Below are positions 6,190 through 6,367 of a DNA stretch of 6,367 nt, one piece after another; position 1 is the first letter of the stretch; every line of letters starts with the position of its first letter. The stretch covers positions 1 to 6,367 of the forward strand of contig JAEYZG010000059.1 of NCBI GenBank assembly GCA_023428135.1, given 5' to 3'. This DNA comes from Bacteroidota bacterium (lineage in GTDB: Bacteria; Bacteroidota; Bacteroidia; Cytophagales; Cytophagaceae). The notes below the pieces were generated by a model, which saw only the letters and a list, made by a program, of their open reading frames with translations, ran no database searches and was not told where the DNA came from. A program made the translations under genes and the position numbers.

Positions 6190-6367
6190 ATGAGTTCAGA
6201 AGAAACTAAATTAAATCATGACGATGAGGCGTTGAAAGAAAAAGTTCTTGACGCTATCAAAACGATTTATGATCCTGAGATTCCAGTAAATATTTATGAA
6301 TTAGGTTTGATTTATGATATCAATGTTTTTCCGGTAAATAATGTACATGTTGTTATGACCCTTACAT
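6190..6367 (+). CDS. MIP18/DUF59 family protein, SufT-like, 5' part only
   Basis: An open frame from the ATG at 6190 runs off the window end after 59 codons. It lies 16 bases after the sufE stop and is too near the edge to be closed by a stop. Residues 28-44 read DPEIPVNIYELGLIYDI, the defining motif of the MIP18/DUF59 family (PaaD, SufT, and the N-terminal domain of some Mrp/ApbC proteins), followed by a beta strand VHVVMTLT, after which the family normally has a conserved cysteine loop, here outside the window. In SUF operons such genes are usually called sufT or annotated as Fe-S assembly protein; SufT-type proteins help mature Fe-S proteins. Whether it is a stand-alone protein of about 105 residues or a longer fusion cannot be seen. 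Confidence 0.88.
   Translation, partial: MSSEETKLNHDDEALKEKVLDAIKTIYDPEIPVNIYELGLIYDINVFPVNNVHVVMTLT

Noticed and set aside
1..6367. Mobile elements, CRISPR arrays or phage genes
   Set aside because: No transposase, integrase, spaced repeats or target-site duplications were seen; the coding content is housekeeping.

Overview
The window holds one almost complete SUF iron-sulfur cluster assembly operon, preceded by a gene for a small Lrp/AsnC-type regulator. All genes read left to right. The AT-rich DNA, A-rich leaders instead of clear Shine-Dalgarno sites, a TAnnTTTG-type -7 promoter element and the gene order all point to the phylum Bacteroidota. A member of the Cytophagales is my best guess from protein style, but the sequence does not fix the genus.

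Layout: 1-264 contains no protein gene. On its minus strand it has a stretch that folds like the D and anticodon arms of a class II tRNA, and nearer the first gene a perfect 10+10 inverted repeat. The regulator gene follows (265-729). The 132-base gap before sufB carries a weak terminator-like hairpin, a candidate promoter and several short repeats, one shared with the region upstream of the regulator. Then come sufB (862-2307), sufC (2420-3184), sufD (3188-4456), sufS (4474-5712), sufE (5727-6173) and the start of a MIP18/DUF59 gene of the SufT type (6190 to the window end). Gaps from sufC onward are 3-17 bases, so these genes are almost certainly co-transcribed. The exception is a 112-base gap between sufB and sufC that contains two overlapping stem-loops.

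The genes work together in a known way. SufS takes sulfur from cysteine, SufE accepts it on a cysteine and passes it to the SufB-SufC-SufD scaffold, where SufC hydrolyses ATP and the cluster is built at the SufB/SufD interface. The DUF59 protein probably helps mature or deliver clusters. All key catalytic residues are present, so the pathway looks functional. No SufA-type carrier and no IscR/SufR-type repressor lies in the window; the Lrp-type protein is the only local candidate regulator.

I found no new enzyme system. The items most worth a second look are non-coding: the sufB-sufC stem-loops, the motif shared by the two upstream regions, and the tRNA-like segment.
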